Shown here: positions 48,701 through 63,700 of the stretch, piece by piece | Layout of the letters: each line of letters opens with the position of its first letter | Position numbering within the stretch: the stretch's first letter is position 1 | Assembly: GCA_029224185.1 (NCBI GenBank) | Contig: JANZKI010000029.1 | Coordinates: 1,178,001 to 1,242,000, forward strand | Reading direction: 5' to 3' | DNA from: Karalla daura | Lineage: Eukaryota; Chordata; Actinopteri; Chaetodontiformes; Leiognathidae | Length of the DNA: 64,000 nucleotides | Made by a program: the position numbers and the translations under genes | The notes under the pieces: generated by a model | Database searches by the model: none | Told to the model about the DNA's origin: nothing | Seen by the model: the letters and a program-made list of their open reading frames with translations, nothing else

Positions 48701-51700
48701 CTGTGGGGAAAAGCGCTTGGAAAAAGTTTGTTTACACATGCACCATTGGCCCAAACACAGTGAAGCAACAGGCCTGGAAAGTGTTTAGAAGGCTTAGTTG
48801 AGCCTGTTTACAGCCCCCTGCATAGGAGACTGTGGGGAAAAGCGCTTGGAAAAAGTTTGTTTACACATGCACCATTGGCCCAAACACAGTGAAGCAACAG
48901 GCCTGGAAAGTGTTTAGAAGGCTTAGTTGAGCCTGTTTACAGCCCCCTGCATAGGAGACTGTGGGGAAAAGCGCTTGGAAAAAGTTTGTTTACACATGCA
49001 CCATTGGCCCAAACACAGTGAAGCAACAGGCCTGGAAAGTGTTTAGAAGGCTTAGTTGAGCCTGTTTACAGCCCCCTGCATAGGAGACTGTGGGGAAAAG
49101 CGCTTGGAAAAAGTTTGTTTACACATGCACCATTGGCCCAAACACAGTGAAGCAACAGGCCTGGAAAGTGTTTAGAAGGCTTAGTTGAGCCTGTTTACAG
49201 CCCCCTGCATAGGAGACTGTGGGGAAAAGCGCTTGGAAAAAGTTTGTTTACACATGCACCATTGGCCCAAACACAGTGAAGCAACAGGCCTGGAAAGTGT
49301 TTAGAAGGCTTAGTTGAGCCTGTTTACAGCCCCCTGCATAGGAGACTGTGGGGAAAAGCGCTTGGAAAAAGTTTGTTTACACATGCACCATTGGCCCAAA
49401 CACAGTGAAGCAACAGGCCTGGAAAGTGTTTAGAAGGCTTAGTTGAGCCTGTTTACAGCCCCCTGCATAGGAGACTGTGGGGAAAAGCGCTTGGAAAAAG
49501 TTTGTTTACACATGCACCATTGGCCCAAACACAGTGAAGCAACAGGCCTGGAAAGTGTTTAGAAGGCTTAGTTGAGCCTGTTTACAGCCCCCTGCATAGG
49601 AGACTGTGGGGAAAAGCGCTTGGAAAAAGTTTGTTTACACATGCACCATTGGCCCAAACACAGTGAAGCAACAGGCCTGGAAAGTGTTTAGAAGGCTTAG
49701 TTGAGCCTGTTTACAGCCCCCTGCATAGGAGACTGTGGGGAAAAGCGCTTGGAAAAAGTTTGTTTACACATGCACCATTGGCCCAAACACAGTGAAGCAA
49801 CAGGCCTGGAAAGTGTTTAGAAGGCTTAGTTGAGCCTGTTTACAGCCCCCTGCATAGGAGACTGTGGGGAAAAGCGCTTGGAAAAAGTTTGTTTACACAT
49901 GCACCATTGGCCCAAACACAGTGAAGCAACAGGCCTGGAAAGTGTTTAGAAGGCTTAGTTGAGCCTGTTTACAGCCCCCTGCATAGGAGACTGTGGGGAA
50001 AAGCGCTTGGAAAAAGTTTGTTTACACATGCACCATTGGCCCAAACACAGTGAAGCAACAGGCCTGGAAAGTGTTTAGAAGGCTTAGTTGAGCCTGTTTA
50101 CAGCCCCCTGCATAGGAGACTGTGGGGAAAAGCGCTTGGAAAAAGTTTGTTTACACATGCACCATTGGCCCAAACACAGTGAAGCAACAGGCCTGGAAAG
50201 TGTTTAGAAGGCTTAGTTGAGCCTGTTTACAGCCCCCTGCATAGGAGACTGTGGGGAAAAGCGCTTGGAAAAAGTTTGTTTACACATGCACCATTGGCCC
50301 AAACACAGTGAAGCAACAGGCCTGGAAAGTGTTTAGAAGGCTTAGTTGAGCCTGTTTACAGCCCCCTGCATAGGAGACTGTGGGGAAAAGCGCTTGGAAA
50401 AAGTTTGTTTACACATGCACCATTGGCCCAAACACAGTGAAGCAACAGGCCTGGAAAGTGTTTAGAAGGCTTAGTTGAGCCTGTTTACAGCCCCCTGCAT
50501 AGGAGACTGTGGGGAAAAGCGCTTGGAAAAAGTTTGTTTACACATGCACCATTGGCCCAAACACAGTGAAGCAACAGGCCTGGAAAGTGTTTAGAAGGCT
50601 TAGTTGAGCCTGTTTACAGCCCCCTGCATAGGAGACTGTGGGGAAAAGCGCTTGGAAAAAGTTTGTTTACACATGCACCATTGGCCCAAACACAGTGAAG
50701 CAACAGGCCTGGAAAGTGTTTAGAAGGCTTAGTTGAGCCTGTTTACAGCCCCCTGCATAGGAGACTGTGGGGAAAAGCGCTTGGAAAAAGTTTGTTTACA
50801 CATGCACCATTGGCCCAAACACAGTGAAGCAACAGGCCTGGAAAGTGTTTAGAAGGCTTAGTTGAGCCTGTTTACAGCCCCCTGCATAGGAGACTGTGGG
50901 GAAAAGCGCTTGGAAAAAGTTTGTTTACACATGCACCATTGGCCCAAACACAGTGAAGCAACAGGCCTGGAAAGTGTTTAGAAGGCTTAGTTGAGCCTGT
51001 TTACAGCCCCCTGCATAGGAGACTGTGGGGAAAAGCGCTTGGAAAAAGTTTGTTTACACATGCACCATTGGCCCAAACACAGTGAAGCAACAGGCCTGGA
51101 AAGTGTTTAGAAGGCTTAGTTGAGCCTGTTTACAGCCCCCTGCATAGGAGACTGTGGGGAAAAGCGCTTGGAAAAAGTTTGTTTACACATGCACCATTGG
51201 CCCAAACACAGTGAAGCAACAGGCCTGGAAAGTGTTTAGAAGGCTTAGTTGAGCCTGTTTACAGCCCCCTGCATAGGAGACTGTGGGGAAAAGCGCTTGG
51301 AAAAAGTTTGTTTACACATGCACCATTGGCCCAAACACAGTGAAGCAACAGGCCTGGAAAGTGTTTAGAAGGCTTAGTTGAGCCTGTTTACAGCCCCCTG
51401 CATAGGAGACTGTGGGGAAAAGCGCTTGGAAAAAGTTTGTTTACACATGCACCATTGGCCCAAACACAGTGAAGCAACAGGCCTGGAAAGTGTTTAGAAG
51501 GCTTAGTTGAGCCTGTTTACAGCCCCCTGCATAGGAGACTGTGGGGAAAAGCGCTTGGAAAAAGTTTGTTTACACATGCACCATTGGCCCAAACACAGTG
51601 AAGCAACAGGCCTGGAAAGTGTTTAGAAGGCTTAGTTGAGCCTGTTTACAGCCCCCTGCATAGGAGACTGTGGGGAAAAGCGCTTGGAAAAAGTTTGTTT

Positions 51701-54700
51701 ACACATGCACCATTGGCCCAAACACAGTGAAGCAACAGGCCTGGAAAGTGTTTAGAAGGCTTAGTTGAGCCTGTTTACAGCCCCCTGCATAGGAGACTGT
51801 GGGGAAAAGCGCTTGGAAAAAGTTTGTTTACACATGCACCATTGGCCCAAACACAGTGAAGCAACAGGCCTGGAAAGTGTTTAGAAGGCTTAGTTGAGCC
51901 TGTTTACAGCCCCCTGCATAGGAGACTGTGGGGAAAAGCGCTTGGAAAAAGTTTGTTTACACATGCACCATTGGCCCAAACACAGTGAAGCAACAGGCCT
52001 GGAAAGTGTTTAGAAGGCTTAGTTGAGCCTGTTTACAGCCCCCTGCATAGGAGACTGTGGGGAAAAGCGCTTGGAAAAAGTTTGTTTACACATGCACCAT
52101 TGGCCCAAACACAGTGAAGCAACAGGCCTGGAAAGTGTTTAGAAGGCTTAGTTGAGCCTGTTTACAGCCCCCTGCATAGGAGACTGTGGGGAAAAGCGCT
52201 TGGAAAAAGTTTGTTTACACATGCACCATTGGCCCAAACACAGTGAAGCAACAGGCCTGGAAAGTGTTTAGAAGGCTTAGTTGAGCCTGTTTACAGCCCC
52301 CTGCATAGGAGACTGTGGGGAAAAGCGCTTGGAAAAAGTTTGTTTACACATGCACCATTGGCCCAAACACAGTGAAGCAACAGGCCTGGAAAGTGTTTAG
52401 AAGGCTTAGTTGAGCCTGTTTACAGCCCCCTGCATAGGAGACTGTGGGGAAAAGCGCTTGGAAAAAGTTTGTTTACACATGCACCATTGGCCCAAACACA
52501 GTGAAGCAACAGGCCTGGAAAGTGTTTAGAAGGCTTAGTTGAGCCTGTTTACAGCCCCCTGCATAGGAGACTGTGGGGAAAAGCGCTTGGAAAAAGTTTG
52601 TTTACACATGCACCATTGGCCCAAACACAGTGAAGCAACAGGCCTGGAAAGTGTTTAGAAGGCTTAGTTGAGCCTGTTTACAGCCCCCTGCATAGGAGAC
52701 TGTGGGGAAAAGCGCTTGGAAAAAGTTTGTTTACACATGCACCATTGGCCCAAACACAGTGAAGCAACAGGCCTGGAAAGTGTTTAGAAGGCTTAGTTGA
52801 GCCTGTTTACAGCCCCCTGCATAGGAGACTGTGGGGAAAAGCGCTTGGAAAAAGTTTGTTTACACATGCACCATTGGCCCAAACACAGTGAAGCAACAGG
52901 CCTGGAAAGTGTTTAGAAGGCTTAGTTGAGCCTGTTTACAGCCCCCTGCATAGGAGACTGTGGGGAAAAGCGCTTGGAAAAAGTTTGTTTACACATGCAC
53001 CATTGGCCCAAACACAGTGAAGCAACAGGCCTGGAAAGTGTTTAGAAGGCTTAGTTGAGCCTGTTTACAGCCCCCTGCATAGGAGACTGTGGGGAAAAGC
53101 GCTTGGAAAAAGTTTGTTTACACATGCACCATTGGCCCAAACACAGTGAAGCAACAGGCCTGGAAAGTGTTTAGAAGGCTTAGTTGAGCCTGTTTACAGC
53201 CCCCTGCATAGGAGACTGTGGGGAAAAGCGCTTGGAAAAAGTTTGTTTACACATGCACCATTGGCCCAAACACAGTGAAGCAACAGGCCTGGAAAGTGTT
53301 TAGAAGGCTTAGTTGAGCCTGTTTACAGCCCCCTGCATAGGAGACTGTGGGGAAAAGCGCTTGGAAAAAGTTTGTTTACACATGCACCATTGGCCCAAAC
53401 ACAGTGAAGCAACAGGCCTGGAAAGTGTTTAGAAGGCTTAGTTGAGCCTGTTTACAGCCCCCTGCATAGGAGACTGTGGGGAAAAGCGCTTGGAAAAAGT
53501 TTGTTTACACATGCACCATTGGCCCAAACACAGTGAAGCAACAGGCCTGGAAAGTGTTTAGAAGGCTTAGTTGAGCCTGTTTACAGCCCCCTGCATAGGA
53601 GACTGTGGGGAAAAGCGCTTGGAAAAAGTTTGTTTACACATGCACCATTGGCCCAAACACAGTGAAGCAACAGGCCTGGAAAGTGTTTAGAAGGCTTAGT
53701 TGAGCCTGTTTACAGCCCCCTGCATAGGAGACTGTGGGGAAAAGCGCTTGGAAAAAGTTTGTTTACACATGCACCATTGGCCCAAACACAGTGAAGCAAC
53801 AGGCCTGGAAAGTGTTTAGAAGGCTTAGTTGAGCCTGTTTACAGCCCCCTGCATAGGAGACTGTGGGGAAAAGCGCTTGGAAAAAGTTTGTTTACACATG
53901 CACCATTGGCCCAAACACAGTGAAGCAACAGGCCTGGAAAGTGTTTAGAAGGCTTAGTTGAGCCTGTTTACAGCCCCCTGCATAGGAGACTGTGGGGAAA
54001 AGCGCTTGGAAAAAGTTTGTTTACACATGCACCATTGGCCCAAACACAGTGAAGCAACAGGCCTGGAAAGTGTTTAGAAGGCTTAGTTGAGCCTGTTTAC
54101 AGCCCCCTGCATAGGAGACTGTGGGGAAAAGCGCTTGGAAAAAGTTTGTTTACACATGCACCATTGGCCCAAACACAGTGAAGCAACAGGCCTGGAAAGT
54201 GTTTAGAAGGCTTAGTTGAGCCTGTTTACAGCCCCCTGCATAGGAGACTGTGGGGAAAAGCGCTTGGAAAAAGTTTGTTTACACATGCACCATTGGCCCA
54301 AACACAGTGAAGCAACAGGCCTGGAAAGTGTTTAGAAGGCTTAGTTGAGCCTGTTTACAGCCCCCTGCATAGGAGACTGTGGGGAAAAGCGCTTGGAAAA
54401 AGTTTGTTTACACATGCACCATTGGCCCAAACACAGTGAAGCAACAGGCCTGGAAAGTGTTTAGAAGGCTTAGTTGAGCCTGTTTACAGCCCCCTGCATA
54501 GGAGACTGTGGGGAAAAGCGCTTGGAAAAAGTTTGTTTACACATGCACCATTGGCCCAAACACAGTGAAGCAACAGGCCTGGAAAGTGTTTAGAAGGCTT
54601 AGTTGAGCCTGTTTACAGCCCCCTGCATAGGAGACTGTGGGGAAAAGCGCTTGGAAAAAGTTTGTTTACACATGCACCATTGGCCCAAACACAGTGAAGC

Positions 54701-57700
54701 AACAGGCCTGGAAAGTGTTTAGAAGGCTTAGTTGAGCCTGTTTACAGCCCCCTGCATAGGAGACTGTGGGGAAAAGCGCTTGGAAAAAGTTTGTTTACAC
54801 ATGCACCATTGGCCCAAACACAGTGAAGCAACAGGCCTGGAAAGTGTTTAGAAGGCTTAGTTGAGCCTGTTTACAGCCCCCTGCATAGGAGACTGTGGGG
54901 AAAAGCGCTTGGAAAAAGTTTGTTTACACATGCACCATTGGCCCAAACACAGTGAAGCAACAGGCCTGGAAAGTGTTTAGAAGGCTTAGTTGAGCCTGTT
55001 TACAGCCCCCTGCATAGGAGACTGTGGGGAAAAGCGCTTGGAAAAAGTTTGTTTACACATGCACCATTGGCCCAAACACAGTGAAGCAACAGGCCTGGAA
55101 AGTGTTTAGAAGGCTTAGTTGAGCCTGTTTACAGCCCCCTGCATAGGAGACTGTGGGGAAAAGCGCTTGGAAAAAGTTTGTTTACACATGCACCATTGGC
55201 CCAAACACAGTGAAGCAACAGGCCTGGAAAGTGTTTAGAAGGCTTAGTTGAGCCTGTTTACAGCCCCCTGCATAGGAGACTGTGGGGAAAAGCGCTTGGA
55301 AAAAGTTTGTTTACACATGCACCATTGGCCCAAACACAGTGAAGCAACAGGCCTGGAAAGTGTTTAGAAGGCTTAGTTGAGCCTGTTTACAGCCCCCTGC
55401 ATAGGAGACTGTGGGGAAAAGCGCTTGGAAAAAGTTTGTTTACACATGCACCATTGGCCCAAACACAGTGAAGCAACAGGCCTGGAAAGTGTTTAGAAGG
55501 CTTAGTTGAGCCTGTTTACAGCCCCCTGCATAGGAGACTGTGGGGAAAAGCGCTTGGAAAAAGTTTGTTTACACATGCACCATTGGCCCAAACACAGTGA
55601 AGCAACAGGCCTGGAAAGTGTTTAGAAGGCTTAGTTGAGCCTGTTTACAGCCCCCTGCATAGGAGACTGTGGGGAAAAGCGCTTGGAAAAAGTTTGTTTA
55701 CACATGCACCATTGGCCCAAACACAGTGAAGCAACAGGCCTGGAAAGTGTTTAGAAGGCTTAGTTGAGCCTGTTTACAGCCCCCTGCATAGGAGACTGTG
55801 GGGAAAAGCGCTTGGAAAAAGTTTGTTTACACATGCACCATTGGCCCAAACACAGTGAAGCAACAGGCCTGGAAAGTGTTTAGAAGGCTTAGTTGAGCCT
55901 GTTTACAGCCCCCTGCATAGGAGACTGTGGGGAAAAGCGCTTGGAAAAAGTTTGTTTACACATGCACCATTGGCCCAAACACAGTGAAGCAACAGGCCTG
56001 GAAAGTGTTTAGAAGGCTTAGTTGAGCCTGTTTACAGCCCCCTGCATAGGAGACTGTGGGGAAAAGCGCTTGGAAAAAGTTTGTTTACACATGCACCATT
56101 GGCCCAAACACAGTGAAGCAACAGGCCTGGAAAGTGTTTAGAAGGCTTAGTTGAGCCTGTTTACAGCCCCCTGCATAGGAGACTGTGGGGAAAAGCGCTT
56201 GGAAAAAGTTTGTTTACACATGCACCATTGGCCCAAACACAGTGAAGCAACAGGCCTGGAAAGTGTTTAGAAGGCTTAGTTGAGCCTGTTTACAGCCCCC
56301 TGCATAGGAGACTGTGGGGAAAAGCGCTTGGAAAAAGTTTGTTTACACATGCACCATTGGCCCAAACACAGTGAAGCAACAGGCCTGGAAAGTGTTTAGA
56401 AGGCTTAGTTGAGCCTGTTTACAGCCCCCTGCATAGGAGACTGTGGGGAAAAGCGCTTGGAAAAAGTTTGTTTACACATGCACCATTGGCCCAAACACAG
56501 TGAAGCAACAGGCCTGGAAAGTGTTTAGAAGGCTTAGTTGAGCCTGTTTACAGCCCCCTGCATAGGAGACTGTGGGGAAAAGCGCTTGGAAAAAGTTTGT
56601 TTACACATGCACCATTGGCCCAAACACAGTGAAGCAACAGGCCTGGAAAGTGTTTAGAAGGCTTAGTTGAGCCTGTTTACAGCCCCCTGCATAGGAGACT
56701 GTGGGGAAAAGCGCTTGGAAAAAGTTTGTTTACACATGCACCATTGGCCCAAACACAGTGAAGCAACAGGCCTGGAAAGTGTTTAGAAGGCTTAGTTGAG
56801 CCTGTTTACAGCCCCCTGCATAGGAGACTGTGGGGAAAAGCGCTTGGAAAAAGTTTGTTTACACATGCACCATTGGCCCAAACACAGTGAAGCAACAGGC
56901 CTGGAAAGTGTTTAGAAGGCTTAGTTGAGCCTGTTTACAGCCCCCTGCATAGGAGACTGTGGGGAAAAGCGCTTGGAAAAAGTTTGTTTACACATGCACC
57001 ATTGGCCCAAACACAGTGAAGCAACAGGCCTGGAAAGTGTTTAGAAGGCTTAGTTGAGCCTGTTTACAGCCCCCTGCATAGGAGACTGTGGGGAAAAGCG
57101 CTTGGAAAAAGTTTGTTTACACATGCACCATTGGCCCAAACACAGTGAAGCAACAGGCCTGGAAAGTGTTTAGAAGGCTTAGTTGAGCCTGTTTACAGCC
57201 CCCTGCATAGGAGACTGTGGGGAAAAGCGCTTGGAAAAAGTTTGTTTACACATGCACCATTGGCCCAAACACAGTGAAGCAACAGGCCTGGAAAGTGTTT
57301 AGAAGGCTTAGTTGAGCCTGTTTACAGCCCCCTGCATAGGAGACTGTGGGGAAAAGCGCTTGGAAAAAGTTTGTTTACACATGCACCATTGGCCCAAACA
57401 CAGTGAAGCAACAGGCCTGGAAAGTGTTTAGAAGGCTTAGTTGAGCCTGTTTACAGCCCCCTGCATAGGAGACTGTGGGGAAAAGCGCTTGGAAAAAGTT
57501 TGTTTACACATGCACCATTGGCCCAAACACAGTGAAGCAACAGGCCTGGAAAGTGTTTAGAAGGCTTAGTTGAGCCTGTTTACAGCCCCCTGCATAGGAG
57601 ACTGTGGGGAAAAGCGCTTGGAAAAAGTTTGTTTACACATGCACCATTGGCCCAAACACAGTGAAGCAACAGGCCTGGAAAGTGTTTAGAAGGCTTAGTT

Positions 57701-60700
57701 GAGCCTGTTTACAGCCCCCTGCATAGGAGACTGTGGGGAAAAGCGCTTGGAAAAAGTTTGTTTACACATGCACCATTGGCCCAAACACAGTGAAGCAACA
57801 GGCCTGGAAAGTGTTTAGAAGGCTTAGTTGAGCCTGTTTACAGCCCCCTGCATAGGAGACTGTGGGGAAAAGCGCTTGGAAAAAGTTTGTTTACACATGC
57901 ACCATTGGCCCAAACACAGTGAAGCAACAGGCCTGGAAAGTGTTTAGAAGGCTTAGTTGAGCCTGTTTACAGCCCCCTGCATAGGAGACTGTGGGGAAAA
58001 GCGCTTGGAAAAAGTTTGTTTACACATGCACCATTGGCCCAAACACAGTGAAGCAACAGGCCTGGAAAGTGTTTAGAAGGCTTAGTTGAGCCTGTTTACA
58101 GCCCCCTGCATAGGAGACTGTGGGGAAAAGCGCTTGGAAAAAGTTTGTTTACACATGCACCATTGGCCCAAACACAGTGAAGCAACAGGCCTGGAAAGTG
58201 TTTAGAAGGCTTAGTTGAGCCTGTTTACAGCCCCCTGCATAGGAGACTGTGGGGAAAAGCGCTTGGAAAAAGTTTGTTTACACATGCACCATTGGCCCAA
58301 ACACAGTGAAGCAACAGGCCTGGAAAGTGTTTAGAAGGCTTAGTTGAGCCTGTTTACAGCCCCCTGCATAGGAGACTGTGGGGAAAAGCGCTTGGAAAAA
58401 GTTTGTTTACACATGCACCATTGGCCCAAACACAGTGAAGCAACAGGCCTGGAAAGTGTTTAGAAGGCTTAGTTGAGCCTGTTTACAGCCCCCTGCATAG
58501 GAGACTGTGGGGAAAAGCGCTTGGAAAAAGTTTGTTTACACATGCACCATTGGCCCAAACACAGTGAAGCAACAGGCCTGGAAAGTGTTTAGAAGGCTTA
58601 GTTGAGCCTGTTTACAGCCCCCTGCATAGGAGACTGTGGGGAAAAGCGCTTGGAAAAAGTTTGTTTACACATGCACCATTGGCCCAAACACAGTGAAGCA
58701 ACAGGCCTGGAAAGTGTTTAGAAGGCTTAGTTGAGCCTGTTTACAGCCCCCTGCATAGGAGACTGTGGGGAAAAGCGCTTGGAAAAAGTTTGTTTACACA
58801 TGCACCATTGGCCCAAACACAGTGAAGCAACAGGCCTGGAAAGTGTTTAGAAGGCTTAGTTGAGCCTGTTTACAGCCCCCTGCATAGGAGACTGTGGGGA
58901 AAAGCGCTTGGAAAAAGTTTGTTTACACATGCACCATTGGCCCAAACACAGTGAAGCAACAGGCCTGGAAAGTGTTTAGAAGGCTTAGTTGAGCCTGTTT
59001 ACAGCCCCCTGCATAGGAGACTGTGGGGAAAAGCGCTTGGAAAAAGTTTGTTTACACATGCACCATTGGCCCAAACACAGTGAAGCAACAGGCCTGGAAA
59101 GTGTTTAGAAGGCTTAGTTGAGCCTGTTTACAGCCCCCTGCATAGGAGACTGTGGGGAAAAGCGCTTGGAAAAAGTTTGTTTACACATGCACCATTGGCC
59201 CAAACACAGTGAAGCAACAGGCCTGGAAAGTGTTTAGAAGGCTTAGTTGAGCCTGTTTACAGCCCCCTGCATAGGAGACTGAGGGGAAAAGCGCTTGGAA
59301 AAAGTTTGTTTACACATGCACCATTGGCCCAAACACAGTGAAGCAACAGGCCTGGAAAGTGTTTAGAAGGCTTAGTTGAGCCTGTTTACAGCCCCCTGCA
59401 TAGGAGACTGTGGGGAAAAGCGCTTGGAAAAAGTTTGTTTACACATGCACCATTGGCCCAAACACAGTGAAGCAACAGGCCTGGAAAGTGTTTAGAAGGC
59501 TTAGTTGAGCCTGTTTACAGCCCCCTGCATAGGAGACTGTGGGGAAAAGCGCTTGGAAAAAGTTTGTTTACACATGCACCATTGGCCCAAACACAGTGAA
59601 GCAACAGGCCTGGAAAGTGTTTAGAAGGCTTAGTTGAGCCTGTTTACAGCCCCCTGCATAGGAGACTGTGGGGAAAAGCGCTTGGAAAAAGTTTGTTTAC
59701 ACATGCACCATTGGCCCAAACACAGTGAAGCAACAGGCCTGGAAAGTGTTTAGAAGGCTTAGTTGAGCCTGTTTACAGCCCCCTGCATAGGAGACTGTGG
59801 GGAAAAGCGCTTGGAAAAAGTTTGTTTACACATGCACCATTGGCCCAAACACAGTGAAGCAACAGGCCTGGAAAGTGTTTAGAAGGCTTAGTTGAGCCTG
59901 TTTACAGCCCCCTGCATAGGAGACTGTGGGGAAAAGCGCTTGGAAAAAGTTTGTTTACACATGCACCATTGGCCCAAACACAGTGAAGCAACAGGCCTGG
60001 AAAGTGTTTAGAAGGCTTAGTTGAGCCTGTTTACAGCCCCCTGCATAGGAGACTGTGGGGAAAAGCGCTTGGAAAAAGTTTGTTTACACATGCACCATTG
60101 GCCCAAACACAGTGAAGCAACAGGCCTGGAAAGTGTTTAGAAGGCTTAGTTGAGCCTGTTTACAGCCCCCTGCATAGGAGACTGTGGGGAAAAGCGCTTG
60201 GAAAAAGTTTGTTTACACATGCACCATTGGCCCAAACACAGTGAAGCAACAGGCCTGGAAAGTGTTTAGAAGGCTTAGTTGAGCCTGTTTACAGCCCCCT
60301 GCATAGGAGACTGTGGGGAAAAGCGCTTGGAAAAAGTTTGTTTACACATGCACCATTGGCCCAAACACAGTGAAGCAACAGGCCTGGAAAGTGTTTAGAA
60401 GGCTTAGTTGAGCCTGTTTACAGCCCCCTGCATAGGAGACTGTGGGGAAAAGCGCTTGGAAAAAGTTTGTTTACACATGCACCATTGGCCCAAACACAGT
60501 GAAGCAACAGGCCTGGAAAGTGTTTAGAAGGCTTAGTTGAGCCTGTTTACAGCCCCCTGCATAGGAGACTGTGGGGAAAAGCGCTTGGAAAAAGTTTGTT
60601 TACACATGCACCATTGGCCCAAACACAGTGAAGCAACAGGCCTGGAAAGTGTTTAGAAGGCTTAGTTGAGCCTGTTTACAGCCCCCTGCATAGGAGACTG

Positions 60701-63700
60701 TGGGGAAAAGCGCTTGGAAAAAGTTTGTTTACACATGCACCATTGGCCCAAACACAGTGAAGCAACAGGCCTGGAAAGTGTTTAGAAGGCTTAGTTGAGC
60801 CTGTTTACAGCCCCCTGCATAGGAGACTGTGGGGAAAAGCGCTTGGAAAAAGTTTGTTTACACATGCACCATTGGCCCAAACACAGTGAAGCAACAGGCC
60901 TGGAAAGTGTTTAGAAGGCTTAGTTGAGCCTGTTTACAGCCCCCTGCATAGGAGACTGTGGGGAAAAGCGCTTGGAAAAAGTTTGTTTACACATGCACCA
61001 TTGGCCCAAACACAGTGAAGCAACAGGCCTGGAAAGTGTTTAGAAGGCTTAGTTGAGCCTGTTTACAGCCCCCTGCATAGGAGACTGTGGGGAAAAGCGC
61101 TTGGAAAAAGTTTGTTTACACATGCACCATTGGCCCAAACACAGTGAAGCAACAGGCCTGGAAAGTGTTTAGAAGGCTTAGTTGAGCCTGTTTACAGCCC
61201 CCTGCATAGGAGACTGTGGGGAAAAGCGCTTGGAAAAAGTTTGTTTACACATGCACCATTGGCCCAAACACAGTGAAGCAACAGGCCTGGAAAGTGTTTA
61301 GAAGGCTTAGTTGAGCCTGTTTACAGCCCCCTGCATAGGAGACTGTGGGGAAAAGCGCTTGGAAAAAGTTTGTTTACACATGCACCATTGGCCCAAACAC
61401 AGTGAAGCAACAGGCCTGGAAAGTGTTTAGAAGGCTTAGTTGAGCCTGTTTACAGCCCCCTGCATAGGAGACTGTGGGGAAAAGCGCTTGGAAAAAGTTT
61501 GTTTACACATGCACCATTGGCCCAAACACAGTGAAGCAACAGGCCTGGAAAGTGTTTAGAAGGCTTAGTTGAGCCTGTTTACAGCCCCCTGCATAGGAGA
61601 CTGTGGGGAAAAGCGCTTGGAAAAAGTTTGTTTACACATGCACCATTGGCCCAAACACAGTGAAGCAACAGGCCTGGAAAGTGTTTAGAAGGCTTAGTTG
61701 AGCCTGTTTACAGCCCCCTGCATAGGAGACTGTGGGGAAAAGCGCTTGGAAAAAGTTTGTTTACACATGCACCATTGGCCCAAACACAGTGAAGCAACAG
61801 GCCTGGAAAGTGTTTAGAAGGCTTAGTTGAGCCTGTTTACAGCCCCCTGCATAGGAGACTGTGGGGAAAAGCGCTTGGAAAAAGTTTGTTTACACATGCA
61901 CCATTGGCCCAAACACAGTGAAGCAACAGGCCTGGAAAGTGTTTAGAAGGCTTAGTTGAGCCTGTTTACAGCCCCCTGCATAGGAGACTGTGGGGAAAAG
62001 CGCTTGGAAAAAGTTTGTTTACACATGCACCATTGGCCCAAACACAGTGAAGCAACAGGCCTGGAAAGTGTTTAGAAGGCTTAGTTGAGCCTGTTTACAG
62101 CCCCCTGCATAGGAGACTGTGGGGAAAAGCGCTTGGAAAAAGTTTGTTTACACATGCACCATTGGCCCAAACACAGTGAAGCAACAGGCCTGGAAAGTGT
62201 TTAGAAGGCTTAGTTGAGCCTGTTTACAGCCCCCTGCATAGGAGACTGTGGGGAAAAGCGCTTGGAAAAAGTTTGTTTACACATGCACCATTGGCCCAAA
62301 CACAGTGAAGCAACAGGCCTGGAAAGTGTTTAGAAGGCTTAGTTGAGCCTGTTTACAGCCCCCTGCATAGGAGACTGTGGGGAAAAGCGCTTGGAAAAAG
62401 TTTGTTTACACATGCACCATTGGCCCAAACACAGTGAAGCAACAGGCCTGGAAAGTGTTTAGAAGGCTTAGTTGAGCCTGTTTACAGCCCCCTGCATAGG
62501 AGACTGTGGGGAAAAGCGCTTGGAAAAAGTTTGTTTACACATGCACCATTGGCCCAAACACAGTGAAGCAACAGGCCTGGAAAGTGTTTAGAAGGCTTAG
62601 TTGAGCCTGTTTACAGCCCCCTGCATAGGAGACTGTGGGGAAAAGCGCTTGGAAAAAGTTTGTTTACACATGCACCATTGGCCCAAACACAGTGAAGCAA
62701 CAGGCCTGGAAAGTGTTTAGAAGGCTTAGTTGAGCCTGTTTACAGCCCCCTGCATAGGAGACTGTGGGGAAAAGCGCTTGGAAAAAGTTTGTTTACACAT
62801 GCACCATTGGCCCAAACACAGTGAAGCAACAGGCCTGGAAAGTGTTTAGAAGGCTTAGTTGAGCCTGTTTACAGCCCCCTGCATAGGAGACTGTGGGGAA
62901 AAGCGCTTGGAAAAAGTTTGTTTACACATGCACCATTGGCCCAAACACAGTGAAGCAACAGGCCTGGAAAGTGTTTAGAAGGCTTAGTTGAGCCTGTTTA
63001 CAGCCCCCTGCATAGGAGACTGTGGGGAAAAGCGCTTGGAAAAAGTTTGTTTACACATGCACCATTGGCCCAAACACAGTGAAGCAACAGGCCTGGAAAG
63101 TGTTTAGAAGGCTTAGTTGAGCCTGTTTACAGCCCCCTGCATAGGAGACTGTGGGGAAAAGCGCTTGGAAAAAGTTTGTTTACACATGCACCATTGGCCC
63201 AAACACAGTGAAGCAACAGGCCTGGAAAGTGTTTAGAAGGCTTAGTTGAGCCTGTTTACAGCCCCCTGCATAGGAGACTGTGGGGAAAAGCGCTTGGAAA
63301 AAGTTTGTTTACACATGCACCATTGGCCCAAACACAGTGAAGCAACAGGCCTGGAAAGTGTTTAGAAGGCTTAGTTGAGCCTGTTTACAGCCCCCTGCAT
63401 AGGAGACTGTGGGGAAAAGCGCTTGGAAAAAGTTTGTTTACACATGCACCATTGGCCCAAACACAGTGAAGCAACAGGCCTGGAAAGTGTTTAGAAGGCT
63501 TAGTTGAGCCTGTTTACAGCCCCCTGCATAGGAGACTGTGGGGAAAAGCGCTTGGAAAAAGTTTGTTTACACATGCACCATTGGCCCAAACACAGTGAAG
63601 CAACAGGCCTGGAAAGTGTTTAGAAGGCTTAGTTGAGCCTGTTTACAGCCCCCTGCATAGGAGACTGTGGGGAAAAGCGCTTGGAAAAAGTTTGTTTACA